This document shows, in pieces, positions 35,952 through 48,182 of a stretch of 64,000 nt of DNA. Source of the DNA: Zygnema cylindricum (taxonomy: Eukaryota; Streptophyta; Zygnematophyceae; Zygnematales; Zygnemataceae); contig JBBHKE010003189.1 of assembly GCA_037447655.1 (NCBI GenBank), forward strand, positions 130,282 through 194,281. The letters run 5' to 3'. The position numbers and the translations under genes are program-made. The notes under the pieces are model-generated. The model was not told the DNA's origin, searched no databases, and worked only from the letters and a program-made list of their open reading frames with translations. Numbering within the stretch: position 1 is the stretch's first letter; every line of letters begins with the position of its first letter.

Positions 35952-38900
35952 TCATCCTAGTCGAGTCACATGTACTGTGTGATCAGTCGAGGCTGTAAGG
36001 AACACAGGATGAACCGGATGCCAATCTACAGATGTCACAGGACCCTCGTGCTGCGAGGCATAATGTACCTTTCCAGACCTCCTCTGCTTCAAAAAAACAC
36101 ATCAGTTAGGACGTATTTTTGTTACAAAAAAGACACGGCACAACAGTTTAGGGCTTTTCTGTTGTAAAGCAGACACAACAAAAAAGTTTAGAACTTTTTC
36201 TGTTGTAAAAAAGACACATTGGCAGAACAGTCAGGATTTTTTCTGTTGTAAGAAAAAACACGACAGAACAGTTAGGACTTCTTTCTGTTGTCAAAAAGAC
36301 ACAATACAACAGAGGGTACCATTTGAGTTGATCAGTGAATGAAAAACCATCTTCGTCTTCGAGAAAGGAGGAAGTAAAAAATGATTAACGAGTAATGATT
36401 AATTCATCCCATCCCAAAGGTCACCATTCGATTTACTTCGAAAAACAGGCAGTATTACTGATGCACAAAAGAAACAAACAGACAAGAGGATTTGTGCATG
36501 GAAGGAACCGATTACAAAAGCTGATGGAAAAACCAATTAGAAAAAAAGATAGGATAGACATGAAAGCAAAAGTAAAAGAGAAGCAACGAAAACCGAGATG
36601 GGTTTAGGGAAGGGAACTACATTAAAGAGAGGCGCTCTTGGAGTGTCACAGGATAAAAGAAGACTATGGCCGCTTGAGTCCAAAGCCATCTCATATCTAG
36701 GGAGTACTGTTGACCTTTCTGAGGAGTAAAACCTGCAAACGGAAAATGTGAAAAGTTTTTCATCTGGGGACTAGTTCATAGATTTCACTTTTTACCACCT
36801 GTTTCGGAAGTCTTTGTCTTTCTTTTTTAACCATTTTACAGTGAATATCAAAAACTTAAACTCAATTGACAAGGATCCATAGACAGTAGTCGAGACCAGT
36901 TTCCCAGACACTGACGAGCCTGTTCTCTCTGTCGTAAAAACAAAACCCAAAAATATGAAGGTACAAAGTTATAGTGAACTATAGACGAACTAAAGTTTTT
37001 TTACTACAAATGAGTGACTAGGCATGAAATGTTTTTAAAACAATATTTCGGTTACGAACCCGAGATATCCTATGCAGCCATAAGACAGAATGCAATTCAC
37101 CATATAAAGACAATTATTTCAACAGGATAGAATGAAATTATAAAATTACTAAGTTATCAATTTGTGAAAATAAAATTCTAAATTGTTTCAACAGGGATGC
37201 TGTATTATCAAAATACCTGTCTGCTTCATAAGACCGAACCACCTCTCCCTGTTTGTGCACACTCCATTCAAAAACCTATTCAAACCAAAGAAGAAGACGA
37301 AAGAGAAAAGTAAGATAGCTTTCGCAAAAATAATACAAATGCTATCGGTACATATGCACAGCATAAAGCTCTCACAATCCACCAGGGGACAACAAGTCGC
37401 CATCAATCCATTACACCAGCTATCATTCCTTCCCCCAAAGGAAAAATATGACAGGAGAGGCCTGATTAGGACTCACAACTCCATCTGCCCCAAGGCTTAA
37501 AAGATTGCTTTGATCATGGCTGAATCTGACACAAGCCGCCCCACAGTTATCATGGGCTGGCCAACCGGTAATAGGTAAACAGGAAACCATATCTGCAAAG
37601 ATTATAGCAACGACTGTCAGTCACGGTTACAAGAATATATGTCTTTCAAGAGAGCCTTTCGACAAAGTTAGAACCATATCTGCAAGGATTGTAACAATGA
37701 ATGTTTGCCACAGTAACAAGGATATACGTATGCTAAACGAGCCCTCTAAGAGGAAATAATAGGTTAATGCTGGTAACGGGTAGGCAGGAAAGTACATCTG
37801 ATTCTAACAATGAACGTAGAGCCCTTTGTCAAACTTAAGTGCAACAAACATATGAACATGACATGATGCTATTCCTACGATGCCATACGCCTTTTAAATG
37901 TTGGAACAGAAAAGTCACATTCATTAACTGCATTGTGGACTTCTTGTGTCCATGTCAACTGCATCAGAATTTGAGATTCTAGTTGCAATCCTATTTTTGA
38001 TTCTATCCTAGAACAAATAAGAATTCAAGTCCCTAAACCGCCCTCATTGATGTACAGATTACACGAAGAAGATCGTCATATACAACTGCCAACCTCACAA
38101 GTTTTCTATCAAGGTGATTGTTAGTCAAAATTGACATAAAATAAGAGACATGATATTTTGTCTCCAGGGTGGTTACTTAGTTCTATCAACGATCGTCGAT
38201 TTACATTCCGGGTTGTCTGTTGAAGCTCTCTTTAACACTTACTTGTTACCAGAATCATGGATCACTTTCAGGAAATAACACCACGTAAAGCTCTATAGTA
38301 ACAACAGTATCACAAACCCGATGATAAAAAGCATAAGGAAACACTGTCTCCCAAAAACTGGGAAAAACAAGTTTGGCAACTGAAGCACCATCAAGTTCTT
38401 GAAAGATTAAGCAGCAAACACTTTTTTACAATTCATTGTCGATTTTGCTAATTGCTCCCAGACTTTGGGACTCATACAAGTGCGCTGTGTATTGTAACTA
38501 GTCTGAAAGGACTAATGGTATGGATGAAAAAATGTTCATTCCAGTTCATGTACGAAAAGAAAAGGACCACAGACACGCTATTCACCCTTGTTTTCTTATC
38601 TGTAGTTAACTGTGGCCCGGAGCATAGTGCATTTCACATGATTGCAAGGGCAAAACCATACCAAAAAGCCGAATTAAGCCATCAGTTGCTGACGTGGCCA
38701 GTATTTTTCCGTTGTGATTGAAACAGAGTGATGTGACGACTGGAGGGTCTTCTCCTAATGCAAGTGTGTTCTGCAAGCCCCTATACCACAAAGGCCGCAT
38801 TCATCACCATCCAATGTATACAAAAAAACTTCTGATTCTCAACTTGACCTGTACAATATCTTTTCACAAAAACGTTAAGCATCCTCAAAAGATCCAGCTT

Positions 38901-41900
38901 CTGAAAATTCTGTGGCTCCTGGCATGGACACCTGAATCCAACATGACAGCGTTTAAACTTCTTCCTCATAAAATTTTCAGACAGAACGCTAACTCACGTA
39001 ATATTATTAGTTCATCAATCTGTGGTACTTATATGGAAAAGCTGTACACGTATTGACATTGCGCATAGTATCATGAGTAAAAATGCCTTGTGGAGATCAG
39101 AAATAAGTGAGTAGAATAAGGATTAAGGGGCCACCAGAGCTTTCCACGAACGCATACTCCATATATTGAGAGCACCATGGCCATATCCGCCCACACCTTG
39201 AACTTTTCCTCTGCATGTTCCGCAAAAGAATCATCAGGTGCTATCAGATAAATTCACATAAGCAGATGCTTCCTCGAGGCACCATACTACGCTTGTGCTT
39301 TTGGCACAGTTTCATGATTGAAACTTAGGCACAATTTCATGAATGTGATTTATCAATGAGCTAAGGCGAAGTCCGGATATTTCTTCATAGAATTATGTTA
39401 ATAGTTTCTTTCCTAAACATATAACACAACAATTTATACCAAAATCAATGCTTAAAGCAAGGATACAAAGGCGGCGTGAAACATGCAACAAAACAAAAAC
39501 CATCAATTTTTCCACTGAACAGAAATTCACGATGAAACGTTTTCTTCTATCAGATTTGAGTTCAATACAAAGATGATAGAAGGACTGTGATCAACAGACT
39601 GAGAAAACCACCGACGCTGTTTTTTCCAATCTTAGATTTTATCACAAACATGATCGGAGCTTCGTCCTACTACACAACCCGTGATAGTTTCCAGTACCTT
39701 GCTGAGGCAGTGGAGCTGACAAAAAGTGCCTCACTTGGACTGCAACGTATATCCACAACTCTGACAACCTCAATTCCTCCAAAGATACAAAAACTTGTGA
39801 GCGACAACCACTTCTATCCATACCACATCCAAAGAAATGGGCAAACCTACACCATGTTTTCCTGAGCACAGCCATGCTACATTTAACAAGATATCAAGTG
39901 AACACTTGAACATAATGTTGGACTAAACTAAAAATAGGAGCCAGGTAACCGTAGAAGGGAAATAGAAATAGGAAGCCAGTAGAGGGAGGAGAACCACAAA
40001 TAGCCCACCGGGGAAAAGAGGGATTTGTTGCAAGGTCACATGCGACACGTTTGGCGTCAACATTCCATGCCTTTATGCTTCCTTCGGAAGTTCCTACAAA
40101 TAGCTGCGAACCACCTCAATCTCTTTCCCTATTCCCCTGTTCAGCCCACCTAATTAAGTCGAACCCACACAGATTTAGACGTAGAAGTTTGATGTAGGTG
40201 TAACATTCACGAGTTGGCATACATTTCATTGTATCCAGATGTTATCCCCCAATTGGCAAAGAAGCTCATCTAAATGCTCAAGAGAAGGACAAGGAACCTC
40301 TTGCGCTGTGCAATAACTTATAAACATTTGTTGCCTCAATAGAAAAAGAAAGAACCATCGCTTTGTAAGGATAAAAAATAGATGAATCATCAAAATCTTA
40401 ACCACACCAACAGTAAATGTGAAACATTAAGAGCTCAGGCCTACCAGGCGATCTGACTTCATCTCCCACTCCAAAGACATAATTTCTGATCCGCAATATA
40501 TGGTTGCATTACGTGAAGCGGGGACTGTCGCATCTGCCGTCCATATTCTGCAAAAAAAAACACAAACATTCCCATCTGAACATTCTTCTATATTCTTCGA
40601 TCTCTTCTACTTCTTCATCCAAATGCAATTCACAGCTTTTGAAACTCAATATGATCTCGGTGCAGGTCTGTACAGTCCAGACCACCTGAATAAGAGTCCA
40701 TATTCTGAACCAGGGGAAATGCATTTGGGAAACAATTGTGGAACAACAGGCCCATAAGCTCACCGAACAGTGCCGTCCAGAGATGCACTTGCAAAATTTG
40801 TCCCACTCGCAGAGAATCGGCATCGTGCAATCGGACTTGTATGTCCTGAAAAACGTTCCTGCAAATAATAATGCATAGTTACATGTACAGTAAAATGAGT
40901 CCGAGCGACCCCTAGTTCCACAACAACAAAGAATCCTACATGTACAACAACACACTGTGAATTGCTATTAGCGTTAATAACACTAATACGGTACCACCTT
41001 TCTTTGGCCATTAAACATAAAATAGAGTTAATATACTATTTTTTTTCCCTGAACGCTAACTTTGTATGCACTTCTCCACGTCGAATTGATAACGCTAAAA
41101 CAAACCACGCTTTATATTTCTTAATGCTAACTGTGATTCATGTTGTAGAGCAAGGTTTTCAAACTCATAAAAGTGTAACGCAACCAGAGCCTCAAAATTG
41201 TGTGAAGAGTTTCCACAAATGTTTGTTTGAGTAATGTAACTGTATGGGCCAGTGTCCTATCAGACCGTCTCTGTGCAAAGTCCCAAAAGGCATATTCAAA
41301 AAAGACAGACGGGGGAATGGGGATGACAAAGATATAAAGGGAAAGGAAAATGACACTCACCACACTCTGTACAGCCACTTCTCGCGGTTCCACAAGCGCT
41401 CTTGCCTTGCCCCTTTCATCCCTCAAGTCACCTGACCATCTCGTAAGGAGACACATACAAAGGCAAAGAGAATAGAAGGTGAGATGAGTCATCTAAGTGA
41501 CAATGGCTAATATTCATCAGTTGCCTTAACACCTCTCCTCTGATTCTCTCTTACCGACATCTTCCTTCAAACCCCTCCCAATTCCTTCTCCGTAGTACAC
41601 TCTGCCACTGGCATTCAGTGTCCATTCCATGATCCCTAACTAATTCCTGTACTCTTCCCTTTTTCCAGCTTTTTGCTTCCACTTTTACTACAAGGGGTAG
41701 CCCCTTCCTTCCAGTCTCCAAAGTTTAGATGTGTCTGTCCTCCAGCTCAGGCTCATTATTGCAAATTATGATGCAAAATTAACTAAAGCTTTGTATTGGC
41801 ATAGAATACAAGAGGAGAAATCGACGCAAGATGTTGTGGTATTCCTACCCGCCAAACTTGCATTGTTGTCGCTAACCATGAGAGCCCCAGTCCGTTCACG

Positions 41901-44599
41901 TGCTGCTGAAAAAAATAACATCCTCATAGTCAGGCCATGACCGTAATGTCCAGTTTACTGCATCCTCATAACTCTATGAGAAATCGGCAATAAAGAAAGG
42001 ATTGTCACGTCAGACATCACAATATATTGCAATGTTATCATACCGCGTTAAAGTATTTTATCTACAATATGCTATTACAATGTGTTGTTATCGTAATGTT
42101 ATTGGAAACACAGAGATAATCGGAATGTTAAACCCCGACACATAAAACGGGCAGTAACATTGAGATTACCTGCTGATGAAAGAGATACCCCATAAGGATA
42201 GGACACAGGAAGAGACTGAGAATCCCCACCATCTTCACCTCCAGTATCAGCAGTCTCCTGCATCGCACCAGCTGGAGGTTGCCAGGTGGCGCCTTCAGAA
42301 TGGAGCCCAATTTTATTTGAAAGGCTTGTCTGACTCTCTACCACAGCAGCTGAATGTGATTCTCTGCGAGAGAGGGTCGAAGAAATGATAAGGTACCATT
42401 CATGCAACAGACAATGGGATACATTAGCGAGGTTCAATATGTCAGTCCATTCGTTGTACTCCATTTTTGAGACATTGAGTTAAGATGTGTACCAAGATCG
42501 TAAAGTAGAAAGGAAGTATTGAGGCAAGCAGCTCATCACCCGAGGGGCATTGATTTTTTGAACTAACCCTACAAAAGGAATTAAATGTCGCCTGAAAGTT
42601 GTGCTAATAATATTGTCAATTAGAAACTAATCACTTACTTCATTTTCTCTAGGGTTAACAATAAGGAAATATCATAAGCATCCTTATGATATGCCAGGAA
42701 CTTTGCAATAAATATACAAAATAAGAGCATTGTGGGCTTTAGACCACAGACTACAGAGAATATTAACGGATATGTCTTCAAAGACATTTCTCCCAAAAAA
42801 GACCACAGGCTACAGAGTGTATAAATTTCTATGCCTCCAACGGCATTTCTTCTGATGCTGCTGGTCACCTTACACTTGAAGACTGCTCAGCAGCCAAAAG
42901 ACTTCTCAATCGTTCACATTCAGCACGAAGTTGAGTCAACTCAGCCTCCATTTTCCGCAGTTGACTTTGCCCATCAAGAAGCTCCACAAGTCCTGGGAGC
43001 TGTGAAGAGAAATTTCTGTCAAAGAGCAACAGTTTACATAACTGAATTGAACATATTTTTGGCATTTCCTGGTGTATCTATTAAAGGTTCAGACTTCAGC
43101 CAGCAATATCAGAATAGAATGTATAAACAATAACAAACAATGAAAAAATTCTCGGAAAATTCTTTCAACAATGGGATTTTATGAGTTGTAATCATTCAAT
43201 AAAGACCTTCTTTAATGCTTCACTGAATACACCTCAAAAACTTCAAATCTCTATTAATTAGGTAGCATCAGAAACAATTTGAAGGTAAAAGGATATTTAT
43301 ACTACTGAAGGCTTCCAAAAGAAAATTATGGAATGAGACAATGAGAGTCTTCCGCCAATCCTTCGTGAAGTATACTTGAAAGCGGGATTCTATGGCTGCA
43401 TTCTTCATGTAAGGAATTGCTGCAACACCCCCAGCAAGTTCCATGAGCTCTCTCTCTCTCTCTCCCTCTCTTTCTCTCTACCTCTCTCTCTACTTCTCTC
43501 TCTACTTCTCCCTGCCTCTCTCTCTCTCTCTCTCTTGCTCACTCTCTCTACCTCTCTCTGCCACTATCTTTCTCTGCCTCACTCTTTTATCACAAACGAC
43601 TTCAATGCTTGCCATGTGTCCTCTAATTTGCTACAATCCCAACAAAATCTTAACAAGAATAAATTGGATTCACGAGTCTGTGAAACTGGCTTACTCATGT
43701 GTCATGCCAATAAAGCAATTCTCAAATAACCGCAAATCTAAAAGGTAAAATTACAGGTGTACTAAGGAGGCAGAAAGCTAAACAACCGTCATAACTGACT
43801 AGATTATTACAGTTTTCTAGACGTACAAGACATTAAAAATGATCTATTTGTCATAGCCTTCAAGAGTACAACTTATGACGGTAAGGTTTGCAAGCAATAC
43901 GAAATCAACTCACTACAAGCTACCGCGGACCTTGTTACAGGACCTTTGCTGATAATGTTTGGTCTAGCATCTCATCGTGTGATATAAAAAGCTAAGAATT
44001 CCAAAATACATTGTTTACAAAGACATCACTTATGATTGCATTGTCTTTCTCACGAAACAAATACTCCTGAAACTATCAAAGAACCTAAATAGATAATCTA
44101 CCAATAGCGACGTCTATTCTAGACGTAGTAATTGCCTCCAGAGTTCCACATTGAGGATAGAGAAAGAGGAGAAAAAGGAGGACAGAAGAGAGAGGAAGGA
44201 AACTCTACCAAACCAGGCGTGCCAATCGTCTCCACTCTCTAAAAGCTCTTCTCCATAACTTTCAAAAAAGGCAATCACACAATCCATCCTCTTCTTCTGT
44301 AACGCTTGAACAATATAATGGCGTTTCATCGAATTCTCCAATTTGTTTAATGTATCTGCATATCTTGCGTCGAGACGAGTAAAAAAACGTTCTTTCAAAA
44401 ACCGGAACAATTTCATCATATTCTCAGCTTCAAACCGAGAAGGATATATGACAAACAAAAGGTCGCATATTCGATCCGCCTGGAAACCATGGCCTCTGTC
44501 TGCAGATAAATCTATTTCCAATGCTCTTAATGTGTTTGAAAAGCCTCTGAAAATGAGGAATTCTTTTACAAGAGAATGAGCAGCAGCCATGGCTTCCAT
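35952..44599 (-). CDS. WDR91: WDR91-like WD40-repeat protein (endosome maturation factor homologue)
   Basis: Sixteen exons, minus strand: 44599-44209, 43419-about 43304, 42999-42869, 42363-42170, 41905-41849, 41431-41361, 40858-40764, 40547-40445, 40103-40009, 39793-39698, 39210-39135, 38770-38662, 37592-37477, 37275-37217, 36732-36621, 36083-35952 (stop). Exon 1 (FLIFRGFSNTLRALEID, LKERFFTRLD) and exon 2 (FQVYFTKDWRKTLIVSFHNF) match the conserved WDR91 N-terminus. Exon 3 is a coiled coil (LRKMEAELTQLRAECERL). Six to seven WD repeats follow (HTSPIARCRFSASG, CFNHNGKILATSATDGLIRL, PVTSVDWHPVHPVFLTAS). About 650 residues against about 750 in human. In animals WDR91 is a Rab7 effector that restrains endosomal PI3K; the plant role is inferred only. 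All junctions are in phase except exon 2 to 3: the visible donors (near 43304) give phase 1 where exon 3 needs phase 0, so a microexon or non-canonical donor may be missing. Confidence 0.88.
36090..36315. repeat. Minisatellite in the last WDR91 intron
   Basis: About five imperfect copies of a roughly 55-bp unit (AACAGTTAGGACTT, TTCTGTTGTAAAAAAGACAC) start a few bases upstream of the acceptor of the last exon (36084). A related sequence (AAGAAGATTGAACAG...CTGTTGTGTAAG) occurs near 56820-56960. Confidence 0.8.
40946..41147. repeat. MITE-like element, family 1, copy 2
   Basis: The left end ACACTGTGAATTGCTATTAG and right end TAACTGTGATTCATGTTGTA are imperfect inverted repeats of the family pattern. 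Lies in the WDR91 intron between exons 41431-41361 and 40858-40764. Confidence 0.6.
43446..43580. repeat. (CT)n microsatellite in a WDR91 intron
   Basis: About 135 bp of CTCTCT with interruptions on the plus strand, (GA)n in the transcript. It ends about 30 bases upstream of the exon 2 acceptor at 43420. Confidence 0.9.
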
Positions 44600-44915
44600 G
44601 GCTGCTAGAAAAATAGGATAGAGTTATTACACTTTCCAAGTTTTACCTTCGTTTGAGGGGGGAGATCGTCCTGGTTTCCGAGTAATCATACTCAAAAAAC
44701 TGTCCGTTCCACCCTCAACATCAGGGTAAATTTTTTTAGTATAATTACCCTATGAGACCTAAACTACCTCAGCAAAGGAATTGATAGTTGGAAAGGAAAA
44801 AATATTATGCAGAATGTAGTTTGTCGACAATGCAGTTGAAATAGTGTGGCTTCCATAGAGGCGACTCTAGGAGTGCAGGAGCTATCCATCCACGAGCACC
44901 GCACGGAAACATTAT

Positions 44916-45122
44916 AGTACACCTTGAATCGTTATTAGCGTATAGAAATTATTAGTGTAAAGAAAAAATTAGCGTCATTCATTCTAATTTAGTGCCAGGA
45001 GACGTGGCAGATTATGGTACACGTCCTTAAATAGTGTAGTTTATTATATTTAAGGTATCAATGTCAAAATTTTGGGGTGCCGATACAGCGTACATAAGGC
45101 TAATAACGATTCAAGGTGTACT
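44916..45122. repeat. MITE-like element, family 1, copy 3 (perfect inverted ends)
   Basis: The left end TACACCTTGAATCGTTATTA is the exact reverse complement of the right end TAATAACGATTCAAGGTGTA. The interior is AT-rich, includes GACGTGGCAGATTATGG and has no ORF. Lies in the spacer between the divergent WDR91 and CMK genes, directly abutting copy 4. Confidence 0.8.
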
Positions 45123-45336
45123 GTACAGTACACCGCCAATCGCTATTAGAGTATATAACGCTAATTCGGTGTCCCTAAATTTTGACCCCAAAATCTGAAA
45201 TAGAATTAATAACGCTATTTAAGTAAGTGGACCATAATCTGCCACGTCTCAGGCACTAAATTAGAATCAATAACGCTCATTTTTTTTTGACGCTATTTAA
45301 TCCTTGACTCTAATAGCGATTGGCGGTGTACTGTAC
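45123..45336. repeat. MITE-like element, family 1, copy 4 (perfect inverted ends)
   Basis: The left end GTACAGTACACCGCCAATCG and its continuation CTATTAGAGT are the exact reverse complement of ACTCTAATAG followed by CGATTGGCGGTGTACTGTAC at the right. The interior shares CACTAAATTAGAATCAATAACGC-like sequence with copy 3. It ends in a CTGTACTGCACTGTACTGTA flank. Confidence 0.85.
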
Positions 45337-45591
45337 TGCACTGTACTGTACATTATAGCATACTATAAGCGAATTTGTGGTATTTAAGAGTATAATATGC
45401 ATATAGTAAGAGGAATCTACATATTGCGTTTGAAGTGGATAATCTAAACTGCCAAGATTACTGCACTTTTTAATGCATGCTGTTGTACGGCTTTTTTAAA
45501 TGCTGGATAGACTCTAGATTTTGGTGATTTTCCGTCACCCTCTATCAATCGATTGGAGTTCTTTCACTTTCTAGTGACTGTTTCTGGAGCC

Positions 45592-47233
45592 ATGGCTACT
45601 GCTTTTTCTTCCCCTGCATTCTTGCGCTCTCCATTTTCCCATGGCGGTGATAAAACTTCCAAACAATTGTTTTTTTCTTCCGCATGTGCCAAAAGTCTTC
45701 GTTTTTCATCGAAAGCAACATTTCCATTGCGATCTCCAGATCCGCTCCCTCTCCCTCGATCCTCCCCTCTGCCTCCTCTCCCTCCCGTCTCCCTCCACCA
45801 GCACCATCCCCGCCGCCCCTCCCCTTTATCTGACCTCCCTTCTGGTTCCCCTGCCTTCTCCATTGATTAGTGTGGATTCTTACCCCTTTTAGTTTAGTAG
45901 TCTGGAATTCAAAAAGGTTTTCCTTTTTGCTTTTGTGACTAAAACCACATCATTTTTTTGAAATAGTGATGTGGTTTGACATGCTTGTGTGTGTATAACG
46001 TAAAAGTCTGTAACGGTAACTGAAACTGAAACTTGATCTGGAATTGTATTACAAACTGAAGCTGTGACCTTTGACTGAAACTGAAAGTGGACCTGGATTT
46101 GGAACTGAAACTGGAACTCGGACTGATTCCGAAACTGAAACTCTGTAATGTGACTCTAACTGAAACTGGAACTGAAAAATACTGGAACTACATTATAAGT
46201 TCATACAAATAAGTCACAGATTCTTGAATAAGTTCGAACTGAAGCCGAAACATAAACTAAACCTGGAACTGAAACCAAAACTGAATTTAGAACTGAAGCC
46301 AAAACTAACATCAAACCTGGAACTGGAACTGGAACTGGAAGTGAAACTGAAACTGAAACCGAACTGTATCGCGCGACTAATGAACACATGATTTGCCGGT
46401 TTCAATTGTTTATGGCAGGTGATATACAACCCGAAAGAATCTATTGACCAATTTGCAGATGCATATGACCCACAGCGTGAGAAAAGGTTCACAAACCTCA
46501 CTCTTTTCTCACCTGCTAAGGTAAGTTTTTCTCTCTACCTTCCTGGTAGCTATACCTGAGTTTATATCCAAAAAATAGGAATGTTAAGCAAGGGAAGTCA
46601 TCTGTCAGTTCGTGCTTTCTTCAGTAATTACTTGGAACATGCAAATCTAGGATCTGGAACTAAAATCTGTTTTTTTTTTTGGACATTCTGTTTTTTTTTT
46701 GCTAATATCTCTGGTGCCAGCATACATTCCTTTTTTTTCTTTTTTGTTTCTGTGTGACTACCTTTTTGAAAGTTTATTCAATTGTCACCGAATATTAAGC
46801 TTGACAGTATGCGATAATTTAGAAAAAGAGGGAGGGACTGCAATGCACATTTTTCAATGTTATAATATAAACCTTACTGAAGCAAATGAGACACTACATT
46901 TGGTATAGTTGAGGCACTATCCTTGTTTTCCTTCGTTAACTAAAGAAATTATATATGTTTTCAACCTTTTACAAATCATTAGTTTTGTTAATGCTGAACA
47001 AATTGTAGCGTTTTTTCGCTTGGTGTAGATTGTGGCAATCCAAAGTACTGATCGAATGGAAGACAACATTGCTTCTGATGCTTGTTTTTTTTCTTTTTTT
47101 GTTCCACTTTATTGTTTCCAGATTAATATTTTTTTGCGTGTTACAAGCAAGCGACCCGACGGATACCATGATATTGCTTCCCTCTTTCACGTGAGTATTT
47201 GTTTATGGGATTTGGGCCTTAGGGATGAATTAT

Positions 47234-47312
<79 letters not shown>

Positions 47313-48112
47313 TTCTCTTTGTCCAGCTGAATGAAAATGTTGAGGTTTGGGTTACCGCAACTGCACCTGCCCATTATATTCAAATTTTCGTTATGTTCAA
47401 TTGATGGCAGAGTAACTAATCTTTTTGTCGCTTGTTTGTCATTCGTAACATTAGGTAATTTAACAATAATTTCATCTTCCAAAAGGATGGTTGAATTCAT
47501 AGGTCAAATGTGCGAAAGTAATTGGAAACGCTATATGGATACCTTATACTCAATGCGTACTATATCGTAAAATAAGAACATAGTATGGGGAGAAACCACA
47601 TATAGCATTTCCAATTGTTTTTGCATATTTGAACTAAAAAATGTTGTGTTGCTGTTGTTGTCATCTTGTGAAAGGGTTTATCTTAATTTTGGTTGACTGC
47701 TCTATAAGGTCGGCATTAGAATGATTCCAGCAGGAATAGATTGTAGGGTAATATCTTCTCAATTACAATATGGAAACATATTTAAAAAAAAATGGGTACA
47801 ACAAATAAAAATACTATTCGTTGATGTTAGGAACTGATTGGGAGATGATGTCACTCAGGTCATCAGCTTAGGCGATACTCTTCGCTTTTCTATTTCTCCA
47901 TCGACTGTAAAGGACTCTCTCACCACAAATGCTCCGGGAGTACCACTGGACGACAAGAATCTAGTAAGAAAGTTACTTAGTAAGTTACTTCGTAAGTTAG
48001 TTAGTTAGTTACTTAGTTAGTTACTTAGTTAGTTACTTAGTAAGTTAAAGCGGAACTTAGACGAATCCTGTAAGGAAAAAATGATATGCATTGCCGGTAG
48101 CCTCGCTCTCTC

Positions 48113-48182
<70 letters not shown>

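Noticed and set aside
35820-36315. CRISPR-like appearance of repeats with spacers
   Set aside because: Units are imperfect, spacers are not unique and the context is a eukaryotic 3' UTR and intron; these are minisatellites.
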